Source: Siculibacillus lacustris
GTDB lineage: Bacteria; Pseudomonadota; Alphaproteobacteria; Rhizobiales; Ancalomicrobiaceae
NCBI RefSeq assembly: GCF_004328075.1
Contig: NZ_SJFN01000039.1
Coordinates: forward strand, 1 to 43,139
Length of the DNA stretch: 43,139 nt
Direction of reading: 5' to 3'
The position numbers and the translations under genes were made by a program. The notes below the pieces were generated by a model. It worked only from the letters and a program-made list of their open reading frames with translations. It did not search any database and was not told where the DNA came from. Below are positions 1-9,067 of this stretch, piece after piece (the stretch's first letter is position 1; the number at the start of each line of letters is the position of its first letter).

Positions 1-1
1 C

Positions 2-715
2 CTGGCGCCGCCGCCCGCCGCTGCAACGCCGCCGCAACGGGTCGCGCCGCCGCAGCCGCCGGCCCTCCCGGCGGCGCCGATCGTTCCGCGCCGGCTGGCG
101 CCGGTGGTGGTCGAGGACGCCGCGACGCTCGGCGCCGGACGCCTGCACCTGCGCCTGCCGGGGGTGGTGGCGGTGCCGCTCGACGAGACCTGTCGCGATG
201 CGGCCGGGCAGATCTGGCCCTGCGGCCGACGGGCGCTGGCGGCGATCCGCGCCTTCGTGCGCGGCCGGACGGTCACCTGCCCGCTGCCGAAGACGGCGCG
301 CACCGGCACCTTCGACGTCGCCTGCACCATCGGCGGCATCGATCTGGCGACCTGGGCGGTGGAACAGGGCTGGGCGCGCCCGGACGAGAGCAGCGAGACG
401 GCGCGCGCGGCGGCCGAAACGGCGCAGCGCGAAGGCCGCGGCGTCCATCGCAGCGTCGCGCCGCCGGTGGCCCCGCTCCCCGATGCCGGGCCGAACGGCG
501 TCGACGTGCCGCCCGATCGCACCACCGCGCCCTTGGCCGGCGGGACCGCCGAGGCGCCGCCGCGCGTCGTCGAGGCCCCGGCCCGGGCCTTGCCGCCGAC
601 GGTCGAAGCGGCGCCGCTCCCGCCCGTGACGGTCGCTCCGCCGCCGGTGCCGCCCGCGTCGGTCTCCCGCCCGCTCGCGGCGGGGCCGGAGGGGCCGATG
701 CGGCTGATTCCGTGA
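2..715 (+). CDS. thermonuclease-like (SNase-fold) secreted protein, 5' truncated
   Basis: The reading frame is open from the left edge, so the start lies outside the window and 237 residues are visible. A Pro/Ala-rich stretch of about 35 residues leads into a compact domain with VPLDETCRDAAGQIWPCGRR, an alternating strand pattern and the end WAVEQGWARP. These fit the staphylococcal-nuclease-like domain of small exported alphaproteobacterial proteins. The last 90 residues are again Pro/Ala/Val rich and low complexity, which suggests a flexible wall or periplasmic linker. Catalytic Arg/Glu residues of true nucleases could not be assigned with confidence, so activity is uncertain. A GTG at 104 could serve as an internal start, but the frame clearly continues upstream of it. 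Confidence 0.6.
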   Translation: MAPPPAAATPPQRVAPPQPPALPAAPIVPRRLAPVVVEDAATLGAGRLHLRLPGVVAVPLDETCRDAAGQIWPCGRRALAAIRAFVRGRTVTCPLPKTARTGTFDVACTIGGIDLATWAVEQGWARPDESSETARAAAETAQREGRGVHRSVAPPVAPLPDAGPNGVDVPPDRTTAPLAGGTAEAPPRVVEAPARALPPTVEAAPLPPVTVAPPPVPPASVSRPLAAGPEGPMRLIP

Positions 716-719
716 GGCC

Positions 720-2372
720 TCAGACCGACGCAAGTGCGCCGGACAGCGCCGCGGCGATCAGCGCCCGGGTCTCGGCGAGGCCGTAGAGCGCCACGAAGGA
801 GCCGAAGCGCGGGCCCTTCTCCTGACCGAGCAGGATCTGGTAGAGGCCGGCGAAGAAGCCGAGCGACACGCCGGGACCGCCGTCCGGGCCCTTCTTGGCC
901 GGGTCGGGGAAATGGGCGCGGCCGACGTCGAAGACGATGGTCTGGACGGTGTCGGCATCGGCGTCGGCCGGCAGGGCGGCGAGCGCCGCATCGAGGGCGG
1001 CGAGCGCCTCGCGCTCGGCGGCGTCGGGGGCGCGGAAGACCTTGTTCGGCTTGACGAAGTCGTGGAAGTAGCGGATCGCGTACTGGACCAGCCGATCGAG
1101 TTCCGGGGCGGTCTCCGGGGTGATCTCCGGCGAATTGCGGCGGATGAAGCCCCACAGCACGCCGGCGTCCTCGGCGTTCGAGGCCGAGACCAGGTTCATC
1201 AGCATCGAGAACGAGGCCGGCATGTGCTTCTTCGGCGGCTCGCCCGAATGGACGTGCCAGACCGGATTGGCGATCTGCTGCTCGAGCGTCTGGCGATCGA
1301 AGGCGTCGAGGAACTGGTAATATTCGTCGACGTTGCGCGGGATCACGTCGAAGAACAGCTTCTTGGCCGCCTTCGGCTCGCGGAACATGTAGAGCGACAG
1401 GCTCTCGGGCGAGGCATAGGTCAGCCAGTCGTCGATGGTCAGGCCGTTGCCCTTGGACTTCGAGATCTTCTGGCCCTTCTCGTCGAGGAACAGCTCGTAG
1501 TTGAATCCCTCGGGCGGACGGCCGCCGATCGCCCGGCAGATCTTCGACGAGAGCTTGACCGAGTCGATCAGATCCTTGCCGGCCATTTCATAGTCGACGC
1601 CCAGCGCCGCCCAGCGCATGCCCCAGTCGGGCTTCCACTGCAGCTTGACGTTGCCGCCGGTGACCGACTGGGTCACCGCTTCGCCGGTCTCGGGATCGCG
1701 CCAGGTCACGGTGCCGGCGGCCGCATCGATGCGCTCCATCGGCACCTGCAGGACGATGCGGGTGCGCGGGCAGATCGGCAGGAACGGCGAATAAGTGGCG
1801 CGCCGCTCCTCGCCGAGCGACGGCAGCATGATCTTCATCACCGCGTCGTAGTTGGCGAGCACCGCCAGCAGCGTCGCGTCGAACCGGCCGGAGCGGTAAT
1901 ATTCGGTCGACGAGGCGAACTCGTAGTCGAAACCGAAGGCGTCGAGGAAGCCGCGCAACATGGCGTTGTTGTGGGCGCCGAAACTGTCGTGGGTGCCGAA
2001 GGGATCGGGGACCTCTGTCAGCGGCCGGCCGAGATGGGCGGTGACCATCTCCTTGTTGGGCACGTTGTCGGGCACCTTGCGCAGCCCGTCCATGTCGTCG
2101 GAGAAGCACAGCAACCGGGTCGGGATGCGGTCGCCGGTCAGCACCCGGAAGGCGTGGCGGACCATCGAGGTGCGCGCGACTTCGCCGAAGGTGCCGATGT
2201 GCGGCAGGCCCGAGGGGCCGTAGCCGGTCTCGAACAGCACCACGTCCTTGGGCGCGGTCTCCAGCCGGGCGACGATCTTGCGCGCCTCTTCGAACGGCCA
2301 CGCCTTGGACTTGGCGGCGGCCGCCACGAGTTCGGCGGACAGATCGAGCGCGCGCGGCGTCGCAGCGGTCAT
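720..2372 (-). CDS. lysS: lysyl-tRNA synthetase, class I
   Basis: This 550-residue enzyme charges tRNA-Lys with lysine in the cytoplasm. It belongs to class I, the form found in archaea, spirochaetes and many alphaproteobacteria, not to the class II LysRS of E. coli. The class I signatures are visible: an HIGH-like PHIGT at residues 57-61 and KISKS at 302-306. The ATG at 2372 was chosen because the protein then begins [12 protein letters not shown] and a GAGGT-type ribosome site lies just upstream; a longer reading from 2480 adds only low-complexity residues. The gene ends convergently a few bases from the nuclease-like gene. Length is normal for the family. Confidence 0.95.
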   Translation of the reverse strand: MTAATPRALDLSAELVAAAAKSKAWPFEEARKIVARLETAPKDVVLFETGYGPSGLPHIGTFGEVARTSMVRHAFRVLTGDRIPTRLLCFSDDMDGLRKVPDNVPNKEMVTAHLGRPLTEVPDPFGTHDSFGAHNNAMLRGFLDAFGFDYEFASSTEYYRSGRFDATLLAVLANYDAVMKIMLPSLGEERRATYSPFLPICPRTRIVLQVPMERIDAAAGTVTWRDPETGEAVTQSVTGGNVKLQWKPDWGMRWAALGVDYEMAGKDLIDSVKLSSKICRAIGGRPPEGFNYELFLDEKGQKISKSKGNGLTIDDWLTYASPESLSLYMFREPKAAKKLFFDVIPRNVDEYYQFLDAFDRQTLEQQIANPVWHVHSGEPPKKHMPASFSMLMNLVSASNAEDAGVLWGFIRRNSPEITPETAPELDRLVQYAIRYFHDFVKPNKVFRAPDAAEREALAALDAALAALPADADADTVQTIVFDVGRAHFPDPAKKGPDGGPGVSLGFFAGLYQILLGQEKGPRFGSFVALYGLAETRALIAAALSGALASV

Positions 2373-2560
2373 GGACGGTACCTCACAGGCATTCGGGCGG
2401 GATCGCGCCCCCGGGCGGGGCCGGCGGACACTAGTCGCGGCGGGATGGAGCGTCAACGTGTCGCCGGATGCGGCGGCCACGACGAGGGTCGACTTGCCAG
2501 CGGCCGCCCGCGGACCTACCGTCCCGCCGCCCCTTTCCCACGGATCCCCACGGAGACTCC

Positions 2561-2974
2561 ATGCCGAAGCCCTTCAGTCCGCACGAGGCCCTGATTCATC
2601 TGATGGTCACCGTCTCGATGGCCGACCGCCGGATGACCGAGAAGGAGGTCGCCGAGATCGGGCTCTTGGTCGGCACGCTGCCGGTGTTCGAAGACTTCGA
2701 CCGGGCGCGTCTGCCGGCGCTGGCCGACGAAACGGCGAACTTCCTGGAAGCCGACGACGGCCTCGACCGCCTGCTGCAGCGCGCCAAGGCGGCGCTGCCC
2801 GACAAGCTCTACGAGACCGCCTACGCACTGTGCGTCGAGGTGGTGGCGGTCGACCGGGTCGCCGACCAGGAGGAACTGCGCTTCCTGGAGATGCTGCGCG
2901 ACGCCTTCGACCTCGACCCGCTGATCTCCGCGGCGATCGAGCGCTCGGCACGGGTCCGGTATCGGAAGATGTGA
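2561..2974 (+). CDS. TerB-family (tellurite-resistance-like) protein
   Basis: This 137-residue, all-helical acidic protein resembles the TerB/DjlA-N-terminal helical domain. Recognisable features are the start [20 protein letters not shown], then the DRRMTEKE segment, and near residues 85-115 the repeat-like [20 protein letters not shown]. In TerB domains these acidic AD/EE positions bind metal. The family is widespread in alphaproteobacteria and its cellular role is not settled, so tellurite resistance should not be inferred from one gene. The ATG at 2561 follows a CGGAGA ribosome site and removes a proline/arginine-rich artificial extension. It runs toward apaG with only 4 bases between the two stops. 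Confidence 0.75.
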   Translation: MPKPFSPHEALIHLMVTVSMADRRMTEKEVAEIGLLVGTLPVFEDFDRARLPALADETANFLEADDGLDRLLQRAKAALPDKLYETAYALCVEVVAVDRVADQEELRFLEMLRDAFDLDPLISAAIERSARVRYRKM

Positions 2975-2978
2975 GCCC

Positions 2979-3371
2979 TCAGTTCAGCACCCGCGGGACG
3001 CTCGGGACGTCGAGGGAGAAGGCCGGGATGTCGACGTCGAAGAAGGCGCCCGCGGCGTCCTGCATGCGGTAGCTGCCGACCATGAAACCCGACGGCGTCG
3101 CCAGCGGGCAGCCCGACGTGTATTCGAAGGTCGCGCCGGGCTCGATCAGCGGCTGTTCGCCGACCACGCCGGGGCCGTTGACCTCCTGGGTCTGGCCGCG
3201 GGCGTCGACGATCCGCCAATGGCGGGCGCGCAGGCGCACCGGGCCGGCGCCGATGTTGGTGATCTCCACCGTATAGGCCCAGAACCAGCGCGCCTCCTCG
3301 GGCTCCGACTTGTCCCTCTGGAACTCCGGCGTGACCGTGACCCGGATTCCGTGCGTGACCGCCTGATACAT
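2979..3371 (-). CDS. apaG: ApaG family protein
   Basis: The protein has 130 residues, the usual ApaG length, and is a single fibronectin-III-like beta domain. The family core is plain: WFWAYTVEITN near residue 30, LRARHWRIVDARG near 47-59, then VNGPGVVGEQPLIEPG and YTSGCPLATPSGFMVGSY. ApaG has been linked to Co2+ resistance and Mg2+ efflux in enterobacteria, and the glycine-rich loop resembles a phosphate-binding site, but its reaction is not firmly known. The ATG at 3371 gives the canonical start MYQAVTHGI. The gene lies 119 bases downstream of metZ on the same strand and could be read through from it. Confidence 0.93.
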   Translation of the reverse strand: MYQAVTHGIRVTVTPEFQRDKSEPEEARWFWAYTVEITNIGAGPVRLRARHWRIVDARGQTQEVNGPGVVGEQPLIEPGATFEYTSGCPLATPSGFMVGSYRMQDAAGAFFDVDIPAFSLDVPSVPRVLN

Positions 3372-3490
3372 CTCGACACCCGTGGGCAACCGCCGTCGTC
3401 GGCGCGCGGATCGCGTCCCGACCGACTTCTCGCCGTCATCATGCCGCAACCGGCGACCGGCGCAACCCCCCGGGCCGCGCCGGCCTGAGG

Positions 3491-4687
3491 TCAGCGGCGG
3501 GCGGCGGCGCGCGCGGCTTGCGTCACGTCGTCGATCAGGTCGTCGATGTCCTCGAGACCGACCGACAGGCGCTGCAGGCCGTCGGTGATGCCGAGTTCGG
3601 CGCGGGCCTCGGGCTTCAGGCGCTGGTGGGTGGTGGTCGCCGGATGGGTGATCAGGCTCTTGGCGTCGCCGAGATTGTTGGAGATCTTGACGATCTCCAG
3701 GGCGTTGGAGAAGGCGAAGGCCCCGGCCTTGCCGCCGGCCACTTCGAAGGCGATCAGCGTCGAGCCGGCGCGCATCTGGCGGGCGACGAGAGCGGCCTGG
3801 GGATGATCGGCGCGGCCGGGATAGATCACCCGGGAGATCCCCGGCAGGCCGACCAGCACATCGGCGAGGCGGGCGGCGTTGGCCGTCTGTTTCTCGACCC
3901 GCAGCGACAGGGTCTCGAGCCCCTTGAGCAGGACCCAGGCGTTGAACGGCGACAGCGACGGGCCGGTCTGGCGGATGAACACCTGGAGATGGTCGTCGAC
4001 GAACTTCTGGCTCGACAGCACCACGCCGCCGAGACAGCGGCCCTGACCGTCGATGTGCTTGGTCGCCGAATAGACCACGACGTCGGCGCCGAGAGCGAGC
4101 GGCGACTGCCAGCACGGCGTGGCGAAGACGTTGTCGACGATCAGCCGGGCGCCGGCGTCGTGGGCGATCTCGGCGATCGCGGCGATGTCGTAAACCTCGA
4201 GGGTCGGATTGGTCGGGCTCTCCAGGAACAGCACCTTGGTGTTCGGGCGGATCGCCGCCTTCCACTGGGCGAGGTCGGTGCCGTCGACCAGGGTCGAGGC
4301 GATGCCGAAGCGCGGACAGAGCTCCTCGACCGCGTAGCGGCAGGAGCCGAACAGCGCCTTGGCGGCGACCACGTGATCGCCGGCGGAGAGCTGGCAGAGC
4401 AGCGCCGCGGTCACCGCGGCCATGCCGGTCGCCGTGGCGCGGGCGGCTTCCGCCCCTTCGAGCAGCGCCATGCGCTCCTCGAACATGGTCACGGTGGGGT
4501 TGCCGAAGCGGGTGTATTGATAGCCGGGCGAGGTGCCGAGGAAGCGCGCCTCGGCCTCTTCGGCGTTGGCATAGACGTAGCCCTGGGTCAGGAACAGCGC
4601 CTCGGAGGTCTCGGCCCACTGGGAGCGGGTGATGCCGCCGTGGACGAGTTCGGTGGCGGGGCGGCGACGGCGCGGCGTATCGGACAT
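3491..4687 (-). CDS. metZ: O-succinylhomoserine sulfhydrylase
   Basis: This 398-residue PLP enzyme of the Cys/Met metabolism family makes homocysteine from O-succinylhomoserine and sulfide, the direct-sulfhydrylation route to methionine. The PLP lysine is K210 in YSATKHIDGQGR. The cofactor aspartate is D185 in LIVDNVFATP, and YQYTRFGNPT near residue 57 is the family's second-subunit PLP contact. The ATG at 4687 starts MSDTPRRRRPATELVHGG and fits the family length. Upstream lie a SAM-II riboswitch and a terminator-like hairpin, so transcription or translation should fall when S-adenosylmethionine is abundant. That control also supports the methionine role over cystathionine gamma-synthase. Confidence 0.93.
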   Translation of the reverse strand: MSDTPRRRRPATELVHGGITRSQWAETSEALFLTQGYVYANAEEAEARFLGTSPGYQYTRFGNPTVTMFEERMALLEGAEAARATATGMAAVTAALLCQLSAGDHVVAAKALFGSCRYAVEELCPRFGIASTLVDGTDLAQWKAAIRPNTKVLFLESPTNPTLEVYDIAAIAEIAHDAGARLIVDNVFATPCWQSPLALGADVVVYSATKHIDGQGRCLGGVVLSSQKFVDDHLQVFIRQTGPSLSPFNAWVLLKGLETLSLRVEKQTANAARLADVLVGLPGISRVIYPGRADHPQAALVARQMRAGSTLIAFEVAGGKAGAFAFSNALEIVKISNNLGDAKSLITHPATTTHQRLKPEARAELGITDGLQRLSVGLEDIDDLIDDVTQAARAAARR

Positions 4688-4730
4688 GGCTCTCACTCCG
4701 GACGGTCCTCCGCCGCGCGTGCGCCGACGA

Positions 4731-4767
4731 AGAAACGAAAACCCGGCCGACGGGCGCCGGACCGGGT
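4731..4767 (-). terminator. intrinsic terminator hairpin in the metZ leader
   Basis: Read on the minus strand, ACCCGG pairs with CCGGGT across a GC-rich inner part, with a further U-G and C-G pair, and is followed at once by TTTTCGTTTCTT. It sits between the SAM-II aptamer and the metZ start. It is therefore a plausible expression platform for transcription termination. Whether ligand binding favours it cannot be read directly, because no clear antiterminator was identified. Confidence 0.6.
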
Positions 4768-4781
4768 CACTTGTCCCAGAT

Positions 4782-4845
4782 CCCGGCCCTTTTAGCATCG
4801 TTGTTTAACGTGGCGGCAAGCCGGCCGGCTCAAATGACCACGGGA
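4782..4845 (-). ncRNA. SAM-II riboswitch upstream of metZ
   Basis: The minus strand carries the SAM-II (metA-type) motif: an arm CGTGG followed by TCATTTGA, then GCCGGCCGGCTTGC, the partner CCACG, the block GTTAAACAA and finally ATGCTAAAAGGGCCGGG. P1 is CGTGG/CCACG. The pseudoknot P2 pairs loop CCGGCC with the downstream GGCCGG, so both helices are complete and perfect. The conserved GCTAAAAGG segment that lines the SAM pocket is present. SAM-II riboswitches precede methionine genes in alphaproteobacteria, which agrees with metZ lying about 95 bases downstream. Confidence 0.93.
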
Positions 4846-4987
4846 CCGTTTCGTCTTAGTCCTGCGATCCGGGCGCGTCAACGGGCCGTCGATGCGGGCT
4901 TTCCCCCATCGCCCGGCTGGCGGCGGGCGCGACGATCGGCTAGGAAACCGCAGGAAACCACGGACGACGACGAGGCGGATCCCCGAC

Positions 4988-6091
4988 ATGGACGAAGTAG
5001 CGGTGGACGGCATCCTGGCGGTGCAGGACATCCATGCGCTGGCGCAGGCCGGCGGCATCCGCACCGAGCGGCCGTTCGACGCCGATCAGGTGCAGCCGGC
5101 GAGCCTCGACCTGCGGCTGGGATCGCGGGCGCTGCGCGTCCGCGCATCGTTCCTGCCGGGACCGGACTGTTCGGTCGCCGACAAGGTCGGGGCCTTGACC
5201 CTGCACGAGATCGATCTGTCGGTCGGCGCGGTGCTGGAGACCGGCTGCGTCTACATCGTGCCGCTGATGGAGAGCCTCGAACTGCCGGCCGACGTCGCGG
5301 CCTCGACCAACCCCAAGAGCTCGACCGGGCGGCTCGACGTGTTCACCCGCGTCATCGTCGACCACACCCGGGCCTTCGACACGATCCCCGCCGGCTACCG
5401 GGGGCCGCTCTATCTGGAGATCAGCCCGCGCACCTTCCCGGTCCTGGTGCGGGCCGGCTCGCGGCTGTCGCAGATCCGCTTCCGGCGCGGCGACACCCGG
5501 CTCGACGACCGCGAACTGGCGGCGCTGCACGCCCGCGACCCGATCGTCAGCGGCGGCGAGGCGATGTTCCACGGGGGTCTCGCCGTGTCGATCGACCTCG
5601 AAGGGGCCGAGGGCAGCGGCGGGCAACTGGTCGGCTACCGCGCCAAGCGCCACACCGGGCTGGTCGACGTCGACCGCAAGGGGGCGCTCGACCTCCACGA
5701 CTTCTGGGAGCCGATCGACAATCGCGGCCGGCGCTCGCTGATCCTCGATCCGGACGAATTCTATATCCTGGTGTCGCGCGAGGCGGTGCACGTGCCGCCG
5801 GACTATGCCGCCGAGATGGTGCCGTTCGATCCGCTGGTCGGCGAATTCCGGGTCCATTATGCCGGCTTCTTCGATCCTGGCTTCGGCCATGCCCCGGTCG
5901 GCGGCCGCGGCGCCCGGGCGGTGCTTGAGGTGCGCTCGCACGAAGTGCCGTTCATCCTCGACCACGGCCAGACCGTCGGGCGACTGGTCTACGAGCGCAT
6001 GGCCCATCGCCCGGCGCGGCTCTACGGCGAGGGCATCGGCTCCAACTACCAGGCCCAGGGCCTGAAGCTCTCCAAGCACTTCCGCACCTGA
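4988..6091 (+). CDS. 2'-deoxycytidine 5'-triphosphate deaminase, long form
   Basis: This 367-residue protein belongs to the dCTP deaminase/dUTPase fold family, in the long two-domain form typical of alphaproteobacteria. Such enzymes convert dCTP to dUTP for thymidylate synthesis. The first domain shows QPASLDLRLG at residues 36-45 and STNPKSSTGRLDVFTRV at 106-122, the nucleotide-binding and catalytic region. A second, similar barrel follows from about residue 185. The ATG at 4988 was chosen because the sequence upstream of it is arginine/proline-rich and lacks family character. The gene diverges from the metZ leader, so their promoters share the roughly 140 bases between the riboswitch and 4988. 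Confidence 0.88.
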   Translation: MDEVAVDGILAVQDIHALAQAGGIRTERPFDADQVQPASLDLRLGSRALRVRASFLPGPDCSVADKVGALTLHEIDLSVGAVLETGCVYIVPLMESLELPADVAASTNPKSSTGRLDVFTRVIVDHTRAFDTIPAGYRGPLYLEISPRTFPVLVRAGSRLSQIRFRRGDTRLDDRELAALHARDPIVSGGEAMFHGGLAVSIDLEGAEGSGGQLVGYRAKRHTGLVDVDRKGALDLHDFWEPIDNRGRRSLILDPDEFYILVSREAVHVPPDYAAEMVPFDPLVGEFRVHYAGFFDPGFGHAPVGGRGARAVLEVRSHEVPFILDHGQTVGRLVYERMAHRPARLYGEGIGSNYQAQGLKLSKHFRT

Positions 6092-6186
6092 TCGCGCGCG
6101 TCTTGCATCCCGCCTCGCACTCCCCATCTCTCTTTCCGGACGATCGCCCGCGGGCGACGTCCACGATCCGAGACGAGGAGCCGGCC

Positions 6187-6867
6187 ATGACGCCGCAGGA
6201 AGCCGAGATCATCAAGGACGTGTTCGCCCGTCTGAAGGCGATGGACCAGGGTCAGCCGGACGCCGAGGCTTCCGGCCTCGTGGCGGCGCAGCTCGCGGCC
6301 GAGCGTGGCGCCGGGCTGGCGCTGGTGCGCGCCCTGGTGCTGACCGACCGGGCCCGCGCCGCTCTCGCGCAAGAGAACGAAGCGCTGAAGCAGCAGCTCG
6401 CCAACGTCGGCTCCGCGCCGACGAGCGGCGGCTTGTTCGGCGGCGCGCCCGCCCCCGCCCCGAGTGCCGGTCCGTGGGGCCCGTCGCCCGCGCCGACGCC
6501 GGGACCGTGGGGACCGCCGCAGGCCCCCGCCTCCGGCCCCTGGGGCCAGACGGCGCCGCAGCAGGGCAGCAGCTTCTGGGGCAGCGCGCTCCGGACCGGC
6601 GCCGGCGTGGCCGGCGGTTTGTTCGCCTTCGAGGCGATCAAGGGTCTGTTCGGCGGCGGCTCGCACGGCTACGGCGGCTATGGCCAGAGCGCCGGCCTGT
6701 TCGATCAGCCGACGACGATCGTCAACGAGACGGTCAACGTCTTCGAGGGTGACCGCGGCGGCTATGACCGCAGCTCGGGCGGTTTCGGCGGCGACGACAC
6801 CCGCACCGCCGGCCTGTTCGACTCGTCCGACGACGGCGGCGACTTCGGCGGCTCGGACGACACCTGA
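6187..6867 (+). CDS. DUF2076 family protein
   Basis: The product has 226 residues. The N-terminal 80 residues form an amphipathic, probably coiled-coil segment (MTPQEAEIIKDVFARLKAM, later LAQENEALKQQLANVG) typical of DUF2076. A Gly/Pro/Trp-rich linker with three GPWGP-type repeats follows, then a hydrophobic glycine-rich stretch GAGVAGGLFAFEAIKGLFGG near residue 140. The tail is acidic and Gly/Asp-rich. The function of this alphaproteobacterial family is not known. The hydrophobic stretch could insert in the membrane. The ATG at 6187 follows GACGAGGAG, a good ribosome site; an earlier ATG-like start adds only low-complexity residues. Confidence 0.8.
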   Translation: MTPQEAEIIKDVFARLKAMDQGQPDAEASGLVAAQLAAERGAGLALVRALVLTDRARAALAQENEALKQQLANVGSAPTSGGLFGGAPAPAPSAGPWGPSPAPTPGPWGPPQAPASGPWGQTAPQQGSSFWGSALRTGAGVAGGLFAFEAIKGLFGGGSHGYGGYGQSAGLFDQPTTIVNETVNVFEGDRGGYDRSSGGFGGDDTRTAGLFDSSDDGGDFGGSDDT

Positions 6868-6995
6868 GCGACCAAGGCCGCGACGCGCGGGCGGGCGACG
6901 GCGCCCGCTCCTGCGGGCCCCGGCAGATCCGAAGCGGGGACCGACCGCCGCGCGGGCGCGATCGCGACGATCGGCGCGCCGCGCTCGACGCCCCC

Positions 6996-7517
6996 TCAGC
7001 GCCCGGCGCCCGCCTTCGCGGCGACGCGTGCCGCCCACTCGGCCTTCTGGGCCGCTTCGACCTCGGCCTTGTCGGGGTCGAGGGCGCGGTAGAGGCAGAC
7101 GCAGCCGGTGTCGCGCCAGCCGAGCGCCTCGTAGAACCCGAGAACGCCGGAATTCTCCTTGCGCACCAGGAGATTGATCTTGGGCAGCCCGCGCGCCCGG
7201 CACCAATCTTCCGCCGCGGCGACCAGACGCCGCCCCCAGCCGGCGCGGCGGGCGGCGGGATCGACGCCGAGGTAATAGACCGCTCCGCGGTGGCCGTCGT
7301 GGCCGGTCATCACCGCGCCGACGACCCGGCCCTGGTCGCGCGCCACCAGCAGCACCCCGTGGCCGGACTCGCGGCACAGGCGGATGTCGTCGAACGGATC
7401 GTTCCACGGCCGCACCAGCCCGCAGGCGGTCCACAATGCCACCACCGCCGCGTCGTCTTGCGCGCGCGCTTCGCCGATCGCCGGGTCGTTCGCCGTCTCA
7501 GGAATCGTATCGCTCAC
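6996..7517 (-). CDS. GNAT family N-acetyltransferase
   Basis: The product has 173 residues with the GNAT core. YYLGVDPAARRAGWGRRLV near residues 100-117 is strand 4 plus the acetyl-CoA loop, and KINLLVRKENSGVLGFYEAL is the C-terminal motif. The overall pattern resembles the YpeA group, whose substrate is not established. The start is taken as GTG at 7517 because GAGGAC lies about 7 bases upstream and the N-terminus then matches family length; the frame continues upstream without family resemblance. The gene diverges from the aldo/keto reductase at 7705. Confidence 0.85.
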   Translation of the reverse strand: MSDTIPETANDPAIGEARAQDDAAVVALWTACGLVRPWNDPFDDIRLCRESGHGVLLVARDQGRVVGAVMTGHDGHRGAVYYLGVDPAARRAGWGRRLVAAAEDWCRARGLPKINLLVRKENSGVLGFYEALGWRDTGCVCLYRALDPDKAEVEAAQKAEWAARVAAKAGAGR

Positions 7518-7704
7518 GTGGTCGTCCTCGCTCGATCTCGGGACCGGCGATCCTAGCAGAGGCGCGAGCGCGCGGCAGGTCGGGGCTTCCCGGATCGCCT
7601 CCCTTGCCGAGAGCGCGACCCTGAGTCGGCGTCGGTGAACCTGGGCAAGCGCCGCGACAGGCGCCATAGTACCAACCCGTACCCGTTCCTCGAGGAGTTC
7701 CGCC

Positions 7705-8703
7705 ATGCGCACCCGCCGTCTCGGTCCCGATTTGGAAGTCTCCGCCATCGGCCTCGGCTGCATGGGCATGAGCCATGCCTACGGCGGCCAGGAGGAAGCC
7801 AAATCGATCGACACGCTGCGCCGCGCGGTCGACATCGGCATCACCTTCTTCGACACCGCCGAGGTCTATGGCCCCTATACCAACGAGATCCTGCTCGGCA
7901 AGGCGCTGAAGGGCCTGCGCGATAAGGTCACCATCGCCACCAAGTTCGGCTTCGAGATCGGCCCGGACACCGGCTCGTCGGTCGACCGCATGATCGGGCT
8001 CGACGGCCGTCCGGAGACCGCGGTCAAGGTCGCCGAGGAGAGCCTGAAGCGATTGGGCATCGAGGTGATCGATCTGTTCTATCTGCACCGGGTCGACCCC
8101 AAGGTGCCGGTCGAGGAGAGCGTCGGGGCGATGGGCGACCTGGTGCGCCAGGGCAAGGTGCGCTTCGTCGGCGTCTCCGAGGTCGACGCCGTGACCTTGC
8201 GCCGGGCCCACCACGAGCATCCGATCGCCGCGGTGCAGAGCGAATATTCGCTGTGGACGCGCGGCGTCGAGGCCGAGGTGCTGCCGGCCGCGCGGGCGCT
8301 CGGCATCGGCTTCGTGCCGTTCTCGCCGCTCGGCCGCGGCTTCCTCGCCGGCAGCGTGACCGCCGCGACCGACCTCGCCGAGGGCGACTTCCGCCGCCGC
8401 CTGCCGCGCTTCCAGGAGGCGGCGCTCGCCGCCAACGCCCGTTTCGTGGCGGTCCTCGAAGAGATCGCCGAGAGCCACGGCGCGACCAAGGCGCAATTGG
8501 CGCTGGCCTGGGTGCTGGCCAAGGGCGACGACATCGTGCCGATCCCGGGCACGCGGCGGATCGACCGGCTGGAGGAGAACGCCGCGGCAGCGAGCGTCTT
8601 GCTGTCGGCGGCCGACGTGGCGGCGATCGAAGCGGCGATTCCGCCCGAGGAGATCACCGGCGAGCGCTACGGCGCGACCGCGGCCTTCGTCCCGAAGAAG
8701 TGA
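7705..8703 (+). CDS. aldo/keto reductase
   Basis: This 332-residue NADPH-dependent oxidoreductase has the complete AKR catalytic tetrad: D50 and Y55 in FFDTAEVYG, K80 in IATKFGF and H128 in FYLHRVD. The C-terminal half carries the cofactor-binding segment IPGTRRIDRLEENAAA. The start RRLGPDLEVSAIGLGCMGMS and the size fit the AKR13-like group of soluble bacterial reductases that act on aldehydes and ketones. The natural substrate cannot be told from sequence. GAGGAG precedes the ATG by 8 bases. It is followed by a 148-base gap holding a Crp/Fnr-type site for the next gene, so it is probably not part of that unit. Confidence 0.93.
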   Translation: MRTRRLGPDLEVSAIGLGCMGMSHAYGGQEEAKSIDTLRRAVDIGITFFDTAEVYGPYTNEILLGKALKGLRDKVTIATKFGFEIGPDTGSSVDRMIGLDGRPETAVKVAEESLKRLGIEVIDLFYLHRVDPKVPVEESVGAMGDLVRQGKVRFVGVSEVDAVTLRRAHHEHPIAAVQSEYSLWTRGVEAEVLPAARALGIGFVPFSPLGRGFLAGSVTAATDLAEGDFRRRLPRFQEAALAANARFVAVLEEIAESHGATKAQLALAWVLAKGDDIVPIPGTRRIDRLEENAAAASVLLSAADVAAIEAAIPPEEITGERYGATAAFVPKK

Positions 8704-8779
8704 AGGGGGGGCAGGGCCGGCGGCGACCCGTCGCGCCGGTGAGCGGCGATCACCGGCGGCGCGGGCATCGCCCGTGGGG

Positions 8780-8793
8780 TTGTTCCCGCACAA
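8780..8793. promoter_or_regulatory. Crp/Fnr-type palindrome upstream of the DUF1858 gene
   Basis: TTGTTCCCGCACAA has TTGT/ACAA arms separated by 6 bases, the spacing of Fnr/Dnr/NnrR sites. It lies 58 bases before the DUF1858 start and differs at one base from the site in front of nirK, so both are probably bound by the Crp/Fnr regulator encoded between them. Confidence 0.65.
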
Positions 8794-8851
8794 CGACGCC
8801 AGCCGCCGCGGCGCTATCGTCACGACCAACTCGAATGGAAGGTCGGCGACG

Positions 8852-9067
8852 ATGGACATCGACCCGGAGAGCGTCGTCGACGACGTCATGAGGCGGTGGC
8901 CCGCGACGATCGCGGTGTTCCTGGCCAACCGGATGCACTGCATCGGCTGCCCGGTCGGGCGGATGCACACGATCGCCGAGGCCTGCGCCGAGCATGCGCT
9001 CGACCGCGCCACGGTGCTCGCCCAATTGGCCGCCGCCGCCGGGCGGGCGCACGAGGCCCCCCGCTAG
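8852..9067 (+). CDS. DUF1858 redox-disulfide protein
   Basis: This small protein of 71 residues has the DUF1858 fold: DPESVVDDVMRRWPATIAVF, then HCIGCPVGRMHTIAEAC. The CIGC pair at the helix start is the feature that gives the family its description as a hybrid-cluster-protein-associated redox disulfide; similar domains form the N-terminus of ScdA/YtfE-type iron-sulfur repair proteins. A role in nitrosative stress next to nirK is an inference from context. The ATG at 8852 follows GGTCGGCGACG. The stop overlaps the stop of the convergent regulator through a shared CTAG. Confidence 0.85.
   Translation: MDIDPESVVDDVMRRWPATIAVFLANRMHCIGCPVGRMHTIAEACAEHALDRATVLAQLAAAAGRAHEAPR

Noticed and set aside
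912-2594. Long open frame antisense to lysyl-tRNA synthetase (560 codons)
   Set aside because: It mirrors the codon pattern of lysS in a very GC-rich genome, has no domain or membrane pattern and covers a clear essential gene.
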